The position numbers and the translations under genes were made by a program. A stretch of 64,000 bases of DNA from Rhodocollybia butyracea. Taxonomy: Eukaryota; Basidiomycota; Agaricomycetes; Agaricales; Omphalotaceae. Positions 21,470-32,666 of this stretch are shown piece after piece. The stretch covers positions 310,001 to 374,000 of the forward strand of contig JADNRY010000037.1 in assembly GCA_015501585.1 (NCBI GenBank). The letters run 5' to 3'. The notes beneath the pieces are model-generated. The model did no database searches. It saw nothing but the letters and a program-made list of their open reading frames with translations, and had not been told where the DNA came from. How positions within the stretch are numbered: position 1 is the stretch's first letter; each line of letters starts with the position of its first letter.

Positions 21470-23669
21470 ATGCGAACAGGACCAGGAAATCGCTCGTCTC
21501 TTGTATCTCATACATTTCCTTCGTTCTATGCCTGTTATCTCTTGAAATCTGTTCAAACAACAAACTCGAAAGCGTGAACAAATTGTCTTTTGTTGCCACA
21601 TTCGTTTCTAACCTGTGGCGTTTTAAGGAATTACATTGGGAGTACTCCGAATCCTCCTAGAAGGATCAGGTATGTTGGGTTTTCTATGTATCGCTCTTCA
21701 TCAATGTTCAATGTTCATAAAGGCAACATAATGGTGAATTGACTCAGGGAGCGTGGAAGACGAGCAGAGGCCGGCCATGGGTTATGCAGATAATAGTCCA
21801 TGGGTTTCCGTCAAGACTTGCCGCAGTGAGCGTTGCCCTCTCTCCCCTTGCTGTCTACTAACTCTTACGCAACAAGTTGGGCTTCGAATGGGCCTGGCAG
21901 CACCCAAACGTATCTCGACATCTACGCGACGAGAATGGCAAAGTCTTTTCTTCTACGGGACGGACCTTGAAACAGAATATACAGTGCGTGAAGCTGCCCA
22001 TTTGTCTACACGAAATTCAGCTGATCTGATATATTTTAGGATTCTCCGTTTCATGGTATCCGTTCATCCGTACAACTTATGGCCACTCCATGTCAAGATC
22101 TTTACTCCGCAAGCTTTGAAGATCTGGGAAGAGTTGGGTACTAGTGCGAAAAAAACCATCAAGGGAAAAGGAAAAGAAAAAGCGACTGCGATCCAGTCGA
22201 CTGTCCTTCCTACGGGTTTCACCTATACCGTCGAACTGGAAGGCGTGGATGGCAAAGGAGCGGGAGGCAGTGGGAGGAAGAAGCCTATACAGGTCCAAGA
22301 TGGTGTGTGTGTTTGTGTTGCTGCCTTGTAGGGTTTTTGGACTTACTTATTGGGGAGAAGAGGAGTTTACGACAAAGCATCTGAATAAACATCTCGATAT
22401 CCTCGCTTCGAAAGCGCTTGTGCATTGTTCGGTTTGTCGGGAACCTTTGGTGAATTATGTTTCGGTGCGTCTCCTTCTACTTCGTACACGTAGAGTAGGG
22501 TGTGCTGACTGACTGTTCTCGTTTAGGAGCCTCTCACGAACGCGCTTTGCCCTCACAGCTCGTGCAGTGCGACAGCCCATCTCTTATGCCTTTCAAACCT
22601 CTTCCTCGCACAGCTAGGCGGCTCTGATGCTCCGCTCGTTCCTCGTGGCGGAAGTTGTCCGTCGTGTGCAAATTACGTCTTGTGGGGCGACGTGGTGAAG
22701 GGGTGTTATAGACGCGCGGCTGGGGGCGCTGTGACGGTGGAAGAGGATGAGGAGGCGTTGGATGGGATGTATACCTCTGATAGCTTGGCACAGGATGATA
22801 CGGGGAGTGATGTGGAGGGTAGTATAGGGAAAGGGAAAGCAAAAGAGAAAGGCAAGGCTAAAGTGAAACGAACGATATCACCGAGGAAAAAACGCGAACT
22901 CGGACGTGTGGAAAGTGGCAGTAGCAGTCAAGGGGAGCAATTTGATTTCCACAAGGTTGAAGAGGAGCAGTATTCATATGATCCGGACTCGCGAACGCGT
23001 ACCTCGCCGTACAAGCTCAAGATCGGGAAAACCCAAGTGACATTACCGACACCTGTGACGCCTCGCGCTCGAAAGTCGAAATCAGCCTCCCGGAGTCCTT
23101 CGGAGGCGACCCCCAAGAAGCGCGCGAGAACGAAAAAAGAAAAAGTACTGGGGTATGAGAGTAGTGAAAGCGAGGGAGAGCGTTTTGATTTCGATGCTGT
23201 GGAGCGGGGGTCCGAGGATGATGATGAAGGTGTGCCGGGTGTGCCCAAGAGGAAGGTTGGTAGGCCGAGGAAGATACCTGGTCTTGATGAAGCAGGGCCT
23301 TCGTCTGCCCTGCCTAAGAGGAAGGTCGGTAGGCCGAGGAAGATGCCTGGTCCCGATGATGAAGCTGGACCTTCCGCTGTTTCGCCCAAATCTGCTGTAA
23401 AGCGTGGGCGCCCGCGGAAGGACGTCTCACGGAGTAGTCCAAAATCACACATGAAGGTATCTGGTTCCCCATCGAAAAGGACGTTTATGGGAGGAGCTGG
23501 AGGCAGGGCTCCAAATGAAGTGGTACCGTTCGAACCTCCGGAAGCGGTCACGTTGCCCTTGTTCGCGTCGGATGATGATGATACGGGTGTCGAAACGGAG
23601 GACTTGGATAGGGACGACCTGGTTCGCAGCATGTCTTCGCTTTCTGTCACCTCATGGTCTTCTAGATAG
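21470..23669 (+). CDS. SLX1: Structure-specific endonuclease subunit Slx1, with AT-hook tail
   Basis: Catalytic GIY-YIG nuclease that with Slx4 resolves branched DNA such as 5' flaps and Holliday junctions. The ATG at 21470 gives [20 protein letters not shown]. The nuclease core continues through four introns: [30 protein letters not shown] (catalytic Tyr and Arg), [20 protein letters not shown] and [20 protein letters not shown] (the metal-binding Glu), then [18 protein letters not shown]. The C-terminal RING-like zinc domain is [25 protein letters not shown] and [20 protein letters not shown]. After it come about 300 further residues that normal Slx1 lacks in yeasts: acidic and basic low-complexity sequence with two copies of an S-rich G-E-x-FDF-x-x-VE motif and three GRPRK AT-hooks (23259-23420). 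All catalytic and zinc residues are present. The 21159-21469 gap before it shows no gene. Confidence 0.92.
23259..23420 (+). repeat. AT-hook repeat region inside SLX1
   Basis: Three GRPRK cores are coded at 23259-23273, 23328-23342 and 23406-23420. The first two lie in a clear 69-bp (23-codon) direct repeat with [10 protein letters not shown] followed by (I/M)PG and an EAGPS motif. The third copy is more diverged ([10 protein letters not shown]). The AT-hook core binds the minor groove of AT-rich DNA. Confidence 0.85.
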
Positions 23670-24175
23670 TTTGGAATTATGTGTTTTTGGTTCTTTTTTT
23701 TTTTTTTTGTGGAGATAGGTTGTTGTAGGTTGGGCGGTTGAAATAAGAGGTGAAATCCATGTACAGTAGAACTTTGTACAGCCTGGAGTGACCGCGCTTT
23801 TAAGCGGCCTTCTTTGGGATACCGTGCTACCTTTCCCTTGTACCATCCACTCAAAAGCACTTCCGCTGTGTGTTCTCATGCGATTGATTGTGAAAGCAAA
23901 TGTTTTATCCGCTTGGTCGCTCTGGTGAAGGGCATTGAATCTCGGAGAGCAGGGGGGACAGACCCTGTCTCAGTCTTACGACTATCTGGAGTTATTGTAG
24001 CTTGGAAATGAGTGCTGAGCTCGCGCAGCTCAGCCTACTTTGATTTCCATAGTATCGTGTCTGCTAAAAATTCTTCAAATACCATATATTTCTCTCAGTA
24101 AACTTCCCGGTACATTTAACATTACTCTCTTATTATTTCGGATTAAGTGCTATGGATACATAATTTTACATCGCC
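23670..24175. other. Convergent 3' intergenic region
   Basis: Gap between the stop of SLX1 (plus) and the stop of MED14 (minus). A T run of about 17 bases occurs at 23694-23709. No coding or RNA feature is recognised. Confidence 0.45.
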
Positions 24176-27100
24176 CTACAACCCCCGAAGTTTTGCTGCC
24201 ACCTGAGTGTACACTGCCCTGATTAATGGCTTGATGGACCTCTTGTCGCAAATGACTCCCACATCTACCGGAGCGATTGAACCAGGTGCCGCGTATCCAG
24301 AAGCTAGTGCTTGTCGTACACAGTCCAATACGACGGCTGAAAAGTCCGGGATGGGACTCAGTGTTGAAAGATCTAAGCCTGCTGGCTCCGACATCAGAAC
24401 GTCTCTCGATACATCTTTCTCCTGCTTTATACGCGGGGCTGAGGACGACGGAAGGTGGAATGAATGAGAGGCATCAAAGATGCCTACTCGATCGTCCGTC
24501 ATCAACCGTATGTCAAGAGCATGTCTAGGCGTAGTCTATTAGCAAAACCAAGTTCATAATGGGGTAAAAACTCACTTGAGATCACCAAACAGTAACCTAT
24601 ACCACCCAGCTGCTTTGGCAAAAGTGTCTATTGGAGATTGACTTTGTTCCCGTTCGGTCTCTCGCCGGATTGCCTCGAGCTCAGTGGCTATCGGCAATGT
24701 GTCACGGAGAAGACGAACAAGCCTATGCAAAGAAGGCGCAAGACGGCCATGACCGGGGGTCAGTATATTACGCAGATACTGCTCGGCATCTTCGTGAGGA
24801 TTAAATGGATCGTGGGCGTCCATACTTCCTATACTCGATCGAGTACGTGAAAAGCGAAGGTAGAAATTGCCACCGTTGAGCGAAAGCTGGTCTTCGCAGG
24901 ATATGAACACAGTGTAGTCCTGAGTATATTCAGTATTTTTTAACACACATAAGAGAGCAACCGAAAGCGTACTTCCGCATAAGCAAACTCTACTGTCTGA
25001 AGGTCGAAGGAGAGGAGTCTGATGTCAGGCCAGATCTTTTCTTTCGACATTTGAGCAACTAATCTGGGTCAGCCAACATATCAAATGATAGGCGAACAAC
25101 TTGCCTTGTCGAGCTATGACCACCATTTTGGAGACACGCGCCCATTCCTCCAGAAATTCGTCAACGCATGTGTTGACATTCTCGGAGAGGAATGAAACGA
25201 CTGCTTCAGTCGTGTCGTAAATGATTCGCTTGGAAGGCCGTATCACCGTGCTGGTCCCCGCCGACTTGCCCATTGGCTGCTGCACATACTTGAGCTTGAC
25301 GCAAGTGACCACTTGAGCCTTCTTTTCAGACCACCAATTTAGTGGTATGACACGTATATTGGGCATCGCAGCCTCAGCAGCCGGAGCACCAGATAATATA
25401 TCGCTAGATTGAACGCATAGTCCAGGGACTGAGCGAGCAAGAGACGACTGTATGTAGGCGAGTTCAGGTGAAATGGCAGTTGAGCTCGTAGGATTAACGT
25501 GACTGAAAGGAATTCCGCGAAGTTTGAACTGGCTTTCGACATTCATGTAAGCCACACGAGCACTTTAACGGATGTCAGCCATGTATACGCTGAGTATTGC
25601 AAGAAAAAGATTTCCAACCAGCAGTAGCTATATAGCTCGCGCAGTACTTGTGTCTCAAGGTGGAATCTATAAGTTATTAGTTGATCATAATTTTGAAGGT
25701 AGGCTCTGGGCCACTTACCCCGTAGAAGGCTGACTAACTGTAGACAACTTTTCGTCAGAACGCCTCTTTATTGCATCTGTTCGATCCATATGCACATTGA
25801 TGCTTATGTCGTCGGTTTTAATCCGTGAGAAATCCAACCAGGCAATGTCACCCATGACCATACTATTGGTGAGGGTGCCTGGTATTATCTGTGTATTGAT
25901 TAAAGCGTAGCTGAACTCTTCGTCGGTGATGATGATGACAAGATAATGGGTGGGATGACTTTCAAGCTGGACGTAGAACAATCCTCTGTATTTGCCCAGC
26001 TTTTGAAGTTCTGCGTTATTTTTATTTCAATAAGTGAGGAACACCTGTGAAGAGAAGAAGATATACCAGCTTGGGTGAAATTACGAGAACGGAAGTACTG
26101 TAAGCCAAGGTACTGAGCTTTTTGCTCGATGAGGTCAATTATTGTCTGTAACGGGACAGTAGGCAACCAGTCGCGGTGGTCAAAGTAATTGCACTTACTT
26201 GAAGTCGAATAGAGGTCAAGGTGCTGAAGATATAAGGCGGATGGTCATTGATCCTGTCTGCGAACCGAAGCAGTCGGATACCATGGGTTGAAGCCGCAAG
26301 GTCGCCCACATCGCGCAGAGTAAAACGACCAGTACGTGGATCCAAAGAAACCAAGATGTACTTGTCAGCGCATAGAAGAACCTTCAAAGCCTGGAATTCC
26401 CCTGCATAGTTTACAAGAGAGTTAAAACTAGAAATCAATCAGGTGGGTGCGCTCACCGTCTTCGGTCAATGTCAAGACGCCCGGTTCTGCGAACACTGAC
26501 CGCGCGGTGTGCTGGAGTTGGTCTTTGATTTGTGACAATATCAGTTTGACATGATTATGAATGATCTTGCGAAGCATGGATTCAAAATCCAACTCATCAG
26601 CGTCCTAGATCATACTGAGACAGACAAAGAAAGATGAGGGAGAGAACCTACGACTAATAGCACACCGGAAGGTAATACGTACTCTTCTGCAGGTATGCTG
26701 AGCCCTATAGCATTCGGAGTTGGCTCCCATCGTACTTCAAACTTGAGAGATTCGACAACGTCGGAAGCTCGCCGATGACCGAGCTTGGAAGCATACTGAA
26801 GTTCAGCCAATGCCTTGGTTCTTGAAGAGCGGGTGCCGATCATCGGTGAACCCTCTGACATTGAAATCGTGACTGTTCCTCCACTGAGTGGAATGTTGAA
26901 TTTTTGAAGTTGTCGATTGGTGGGAGGTTTCCGGCTAAAAGCAAGCAATTCTCGTCCAACTGAGATAACAGTGTTAAAATAAGCGAACATACATCCAATA
27001 CGAAACTGTGAGTATCTTTCGATTTGGTGTAATTGAAACGTTGAGAAACTCGGCCCAACCCAAGGAGCGCATCCTTGAAGCCTACAAGTCAAAGTGAGCA

Positions 27101-28488
27101 TATAAACAGACTGGTCAACAATACTATTACCTGGAACCAGAGTGCTTCGAGCTGGTAGGACATTGACATCATTTCTATAGATTGCAGGTTGGCAAAGCGG
27201 CAAATGATAAGAAAAAGAGATCGCACGGAGAAAGTTGTAGAGACGGATCAATGGTGCATCAACAACATCTTCAGGGAGTTTTGGAGGCGGAGGTGGCTCA
27301 ACTCCAGGTGGGAGAAATTCCAGGGGAGGCTTAGGTGTGTACATCTCTAGCTGTCGGTCAGTTTCCTCTTTGATAAAGCCATGCATCATGCCAGTGGGCC
27401 GCCGCGGAAATTCTGACAAGCTTCAGCGTCCACACAAGCAAAGATTAGCGACGTTGGGTCTACCTTGCGTGATGTTCATATCGCCACCAATATTTAGGAG
27501 AAATTCGACATGTAAAAACGACCAAGGATCCTTTGATTGAGCGCCTTTTAGAGTCAACGAGCATTCGAACAATTTGGGAACGGTGAAATAGACTCGACCG
27601 TTCGCTGGAATGACCATCCAATTTCCTGCACAGGAGATAAAAGAACCACGAACCGATGCGATGGCGCGCCATTTCCACAGGTATAACCTCATTTAAACGG
27701 AGTCGGAACTGGATCTCATCCTGGATGCCCATGAGCGTTTTGATGACTTCGGTGTCAGTCAACGGCGTGGGAGGTATTATCGATTTCTTCAAAGCAATAA
27801 GGGTTACAGCCTGGGTAAGATAAAACTGCGCCTACCTTGATCCTCGTAGGAAGTCGCTGATATGTACCCGATGTGAGAACATCTAGAGAAGTGAGCAGGT
27901 CGTGATTTCGTAGTCTATGGCCAAAGTTTGAGATGAGACGCGTGAAACATGTCGCTCTACACACCGTGCAGCATCCAAAGACTCTCTTGCATAGTTTAAG
28001 CCATGTAGTGCGTCCTCAAACTGACGGTTTTGATCCATAAGAAAAGCAGTAATATTCTGATACAAAGCTGAGTATAATAAAGACAACAGATGAATGGATT
28101 TACCATGCATTTCTGCACAGTATCCGCGTCGCGAGACCATTTTACGATGGCGTAAAGCTTTACTACTTGCTTCTTTGTTTTGACTACCCAGTCTGCGAGA
28201 GTGCGTTTGCGGGCGGTATCCGACATATTGGGAAGACTGAGTAGGGATTAGTTGAATAAGCTGCAAAAGCGAAAGAGAGACTCACGTTTCGCTCATTTCC
28301 GTCAGCTCTGTGTATATGGCCTGCATAACGCGAGATAGAAGATCTCCCAAATTGACCTGGCCGTCAAAAACCATCGGAAGCTCTGCCTCGAGCTGCTCAA
28401 CGCTTGGTTTAACATCTCCGTTTTGATAAGTGCCGTTCACAATGGCTGTAGGGTTGTCGACCAAAATATCATTGTTCTCTGAATTCAT
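24176..28488 (-). CDS. MED14: Mediator subunit MED14 (Rgr1)
   Basis: Scaffold subunit linking the head, middle and tail of the Mediator complex, in the nucleus, needed for RNA polymerase II transcription. Start at ATG 28488 (MNSENNDILVDNPTAIVNGT). The family signature at the N-terminus is clear: GDVKPSVEQLEAELPMVFDG, then VNLGDLLSRVMQAIYTELTE, LPNMSDTARKRTLADWVVKT and KKQVVKLYAIVKWSRDADTV. A further typical segment is LPTRIKKSIIPPTPLTDTEV followed by VIKTLMGIQDEIQFRLRLNE and EVIPVEMARHRIG. The gene runs over 4.3 kb with about 15 short introns, and the C-terminal half follows in the expected size (roughly 1,100 residues). It is divergent from the Scy1-like gene, 248 bp away. The N-terminal match is strong; C-terminal exon limits are less sure. 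Confidence 0.92.
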
Positions 28489-28736
28489 TGTTCAGGACAT
28501 TTGACGAAAAAGAGAAGATGATGGCAAGGAACAAGAAGCGGATTTCGGAAGCGGTGGTTAGCTGCGCTCCAATGATTTTTGACAGACCGTAGCTATTTCG
28601 GAGCAACCTCATAGGAAATACAATACCTCCTACATAACTGCCTGCAAACAAACCCTAGTATTTAACAGCTAGCTTCAAGTTTCGAGTTCGGGTTCACGTG
28701 CGAATATCATATATTGATCCCTCTTTCAACTCTTAC

Positions 28737-31700
28737 ATGGATTATCTGCGAAATCTTGGCTCGGCGGCGGTGTCAAGCTTGGTCCAAAAGTCTGGTCTCA
28801 ATTTACCGTTCTCTTTGGGGCCAAAAATCGCTTCCTTGGATGGGATTTGCAGTCTATACGATGGGACTAAAAAGGCGAGTCTTTTTGGTCGTGTCTGCTT
28901 GTACAAAAGCTTAATATATTTCTAGGATGACTCTACTCCAGTCTCTGTATTTGAATACGACCTAAGCCAACAAAAGAACCTCGTCCCGCTAGCCAAAAAT
29001 TCGCTCAGAAAACTGAGGACAATTCGACATCCTGATATACTTAAGTTCATGGACGTTGTTGAATCCGACACCACAATTCTGATCATGACGGAGCGTGTTA
29101 GGCCTCTAGATGCTGTTCTACAGGCTTGGTCAACCAAAGGCACTCAAGAAAAGGAAGGTGAGAGTGCTTCAACGTCCATAGTGGGGATGGAGTTGACACG
29201 AGTACAGATTGGATCCTCTGGGGCCTTCATCGAATATCCGTTCGTCAACTATCACTCGAATGTATTTCGTCTCAGATCTTTTCTTCAAGGTTGCCCTTGC
29301 ATTCATCAATGATTCTTGCTCATCAACTCATGGTGCTCTCCGGACAAAAGCTATATTTCTATCACAAACTGGAGAATGGAAACTAGCTGGGTTTGAGGTG
29401 CTCAGTAACCCCAATGACGAGGCAGCTGTGCTTTATGTACGCGTCAATCACGAATTCTGGTGAAGTTACACCTAATATATCTGACGACAGTCTCTTGGGA
29501 GTCTCTTACCGAATAATATGAGTTGGGCGCCTCCAGAAGTACAGAAGTCAGGATGGTCTTCTCTAAAGCAGTAAGTGTATATCACAACTTCTCTCTGGGT
29601 TTAAGTAACAGTAAATCAGAGCAGAACCACCTGCAGCGGATGCATATGCATTAGGTCTCTTGCTTAACGTTACTTTCAATCCCGACCACCATCCGCCAAC
29701 AACAGCCTCCCCACCTCACCCTCCCCCAACTGCTGCTGCTCGAGGCAACATCCCGAGTGCCCTCTTTCCGTTATATAAAAAGTTGTTGAATCCCAACCCA
29801 AAGGGCCGGCTCACCGCAAAAAGTTTCCTCGATGTAGGAATGTCTGATTCCGGCTTCTTCGCATGCAACCGACTAGTCAAAGTATGCTCAGGGTTGGACA
29901 ATTTTGCGCTGGCATCCGAATCCGAAAAAACATCCTTACTTCGGTCTGTTCTGTTGTATCCTCTGCTCAAAATTATTTCTCAATCGAGTTATTCAGGACG
30001 CTTCATGAATCAGTGGATTCATTTCCTTCCGAATTTGCCACAGATCGTGTTTTACCTTCTCTAATCTCTGCGCTGGACTATGGGGGAGCTTCGGCAGCCA
30101 CTATCATTCCTCTCGTGCTTCGTTTGGGCAAAAACGTACAAGATGACAAGTATGGCGAAGCTATCATTACACCTTTAGTTAAACTCTACGCAAGTCCCGA
30201 TCGTGGTATACGGATGGCTTTACTAGACCATTTGCCAGAATACTCCGATAAACTCGACAAGAAAACTGTTGACTCCAAGATATTCCCACATTTACAAACA
30301 GGCTTTGCGGACACAGTCGCCGTTATTCGTGAAGCAACAGTTAAGTCTATCAGTCTGCTAGCGCCGAAAGTATGTTTTGAAGGTCTGCTTTGTTCGCTGT
30401 TGTTCATGACTTTCCTACAGCTCGGTGACCGTAATCTAAACAACGATCTACTTCGTCACCTTGCCAAAATGCAACAAGACACCGAAGCTTCAATCAGAAC
30501 GAATACCTGCATTTTAATAGGACGCCTTGGCCCCACACTTGGATATAACACCAAGAAGAAAATGCTCGTTCCTGCATTTCTACGAGCTCTGAAAGACCCT
30601 TTCGTACATTGTCGAGTTGCAGGGCTAATGGCATTCATGGCTACTATTGACTGCTATGAGATTGAAGATATTGCAACCAAGGTCATTCCGAATATGTCCT
30701 TTACTTTGGTGGACAAGGAGAGGTAAAGTACGTTTTTTATGGAGGAACTGATCTTGCTTTCTGATTGATTTCAAGGCTCGTTAGAGATCAAGCATTCAGA
30801 ACTATCGACTTGTTCGTTAAGAGGCTTGAAACTCATGCTGCTACAATGGTGAGATTGACCTTATTCCTGATTGACCATTCTTGAATTGGGAATCAACCTA
30901 GCCGGAAACCGCAGCTCCCAATCCGATGGACCAGTTCTCGTCGGACCCAGCGGTAGCCGCTTCTCAGGGTACAGCACTAGTGACCTCTGCTGCAGGAGCG
31001 GCCGGTGCTTTAGCTGGTTGGGCGATGTCTTCCATTGGCAAGCGAGTGGGTATTTTACTATATCGAGATAAATAAAAAGACTAAATTCATCGCCCAAAGC
31101 TCGCCGCTTCAGATATGCAAACCACTATGGCGAGTTCTGGGACACCCCTTGATCGTCCAGCGTCTGCTCCTCTTGTAGAAGGTAGTCACATTGGGAACCT
31201 TCGACCCGGCGCACTGCAAACTTCTTTTTCGGAGGTCAATACAACAGGATCTTCACCGGTGATTCCAACCCGTTCAACCCTGCAATCGAACAAAACGAAA
31301 GGAATGCAACTAGGTGCAAGCAAGGTACCCTCAAGTGTTGCAGCAGCGCTTCTCGCGGACCAACTTGCGGAAGAGGCGGCTGCTGAAGAAGCCGGAATCG
31401 AAGGTTCAAATCCGTGGGGTGACGATGATCTTATGGATGTTAACGCGGACTCTGATGATTGGAGTACGTGTTACTTTCGGAAATTTGGCTAATTTGGCCA
31501 ACTTTATATCATAGGCGCATTCGAGACAGCTCCTCTGCAACCAGTAGTAGCACCTAAGCCTGTTCCGGCTTCAATACGACCTGGTCTCACAAGTAACGGA
31601 TTTGGTGCTCCAGTCCCGAAATCTCAGACTTCAATAGCTCGAGCTTCTAGCAAAACCTCAACTATCTCACCGCCACCTTCGACAAATGACTGGGACACAC

Positions 31701-31923
31701 CTGATGACGGTTGGGATGCTCCTTCTCATGCTACGTCAAGTCCACCGACTATTTCAACTTCGAGCATGACCAAAGAAGAAAAGGCTGCAGAGATGGCGAG
31801 ACGGAAAGAGGAGAGGAAGCAGGTAAGAGTCTTCTGCTTTCGTTTTCGATGCAACGCTCAAGTTCATTTGATAAGCGTATTGCCATGCTCAAGGAACAGA
31901 AGAAGAACACGGGCAAGTCATGA
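28737..31923 (+). CDS. Scy1-like pseudokinase (SCYL1/Cex1 type) with HEAT repeats
   Basis: Catalytically inactive kinase-like protein of the SCYL1/Cex1 group, which links COPI vesicle traffic and tRNA export at the Golgi or nuclear pore. The ATG at 28737 gives MDYLRNLGSAAVSSLVQKSG, then a kinase-like N-lobe (VSVFEYDLSQQKNLVPLAKN, RHPDILKFMDVVESDT, IMTERVRPLDAVL). The region shows no VAIK Lys, HRD or DFG triad, as expected for this family. From about 30,000 the sequence is HEAT repeats (VLPSLISALDYGGASAATII, GIRMALLDHLPEYSDKLDKK, NTCILIGRLGPTLGYNTKKK). A disordered tail with SNPWGDDDLMDV and TNDWDTPDDGWDA follows, ending in a basic coiled segment (KEEKAAEMARRKEERKQRI, MLKEQKKNTGKS). The DDDW-type tail repeats could bind clathrin or COPI; that is inference. 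Confidence 0.88.
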
Positions 31924-32011
31924 CGAATATTATGATACATTAGTACATACATGTTTATTTGCGCAATGTACATTGCGGGTAGTGCGATTCTTGTGCAGAG
32001 GTATATCCAGT

Positions 32012-32493
32012 TTAATCGGATGAAGCTGAAGTATTTGAATCAACATCTTCGATGGGTATACGGACTAACACCTCTCCTTGTGGATCATTAATTTCCTCGG
32101 ACGATTGGCGGGAAGCAACTGCATAATATGGTCAAGGCGAATTTAACAAGAAAGAAGGCAGATTACACACGAAACAAGTTGAGAATATGAAACATCCTGG
32201 GCCATTGCTCTGAAACTTGACCATGGACTGGATATCCACATGAGTTCGCGTTCTATCTGCTGAAAACACGTCAATCACGTACCTTCTCCTGCCAGAGCCA
32301 TTATATCACAATCATCTGCCAGACCCACAATACGCTCCAGATATGCATTAGTGGCTTTTTCCAACGCTGTTACAGCGTCAAGTTCTTTTCTCTTTTCATA
32401 GAGTTTGTTCAAAGTTGCTTGGTTACTAGTTTGTGATCCCAAGCCAGCCGCGTACGAGGTGCGATTGGCGACTGAAGAAGGCCTCAGGCTCAT
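32012..32493 (-). CDS. DAD2: DASH complex subunit Dad2
   Basis: Subunit of the ten-protein DASH/Dam1 complex, which joins kinetochores to spindle microtubules in fungi. Three exons give about 124 residues. It starts MSLRPSSVANRTSYAAGLGS and continues QATLNKLYEKRKELDAVTAL and EKATNAYLERIVGLADDCDI, the two heptad-rich helices of Dad2. Two short introns follow, joining to VSEQWPRMFHILNLF, which matches the (V)L.(N/E)WP.VF.(A/I).L block of the family, and then an acidic tail ending DVDSNTSASSD. The first exon is 32283-32493, with donor gtacgt. It is convergent with the Scy1-like gene (88 bp) and divergent from MED12 (173 bp). DASH is restricted to fungi, supporting the lineage call. Confidence 0.88.
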
Positions 32494-32666
32494 GGTTAAA
32501 CGAAAACCAGAATGCTGGCGCTTACTTAAATAACATGATTGGCGCCACTGAAGCATAACTCTTCCGTGTTGTGGTCATACTTATCTTCAATGAAACTCGC
32601 TTTAGGGCGGTTTTCATTCACGAGAAATTTGCGGTAAAGGGCCGGGCTCTAATCTGAGCAGTGAGC

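Noticed and set aside
23690..23712. T run of about 17 bases after SLX1
   Set aside because: A common 3' or low-complexity run; it does not mark a retroposed poly-A tail, as no target-site repeats or gene copy are next to it.
22928..23860. A 310-codon minus-strand frame opposite the SLX1 tail
   Set aside because: It is antisense to the repeated, Arg/Lys-rich tail of Slx1 and has the low-complexity Ser/Leu/Pro content expected of a shadow; no start context or family.
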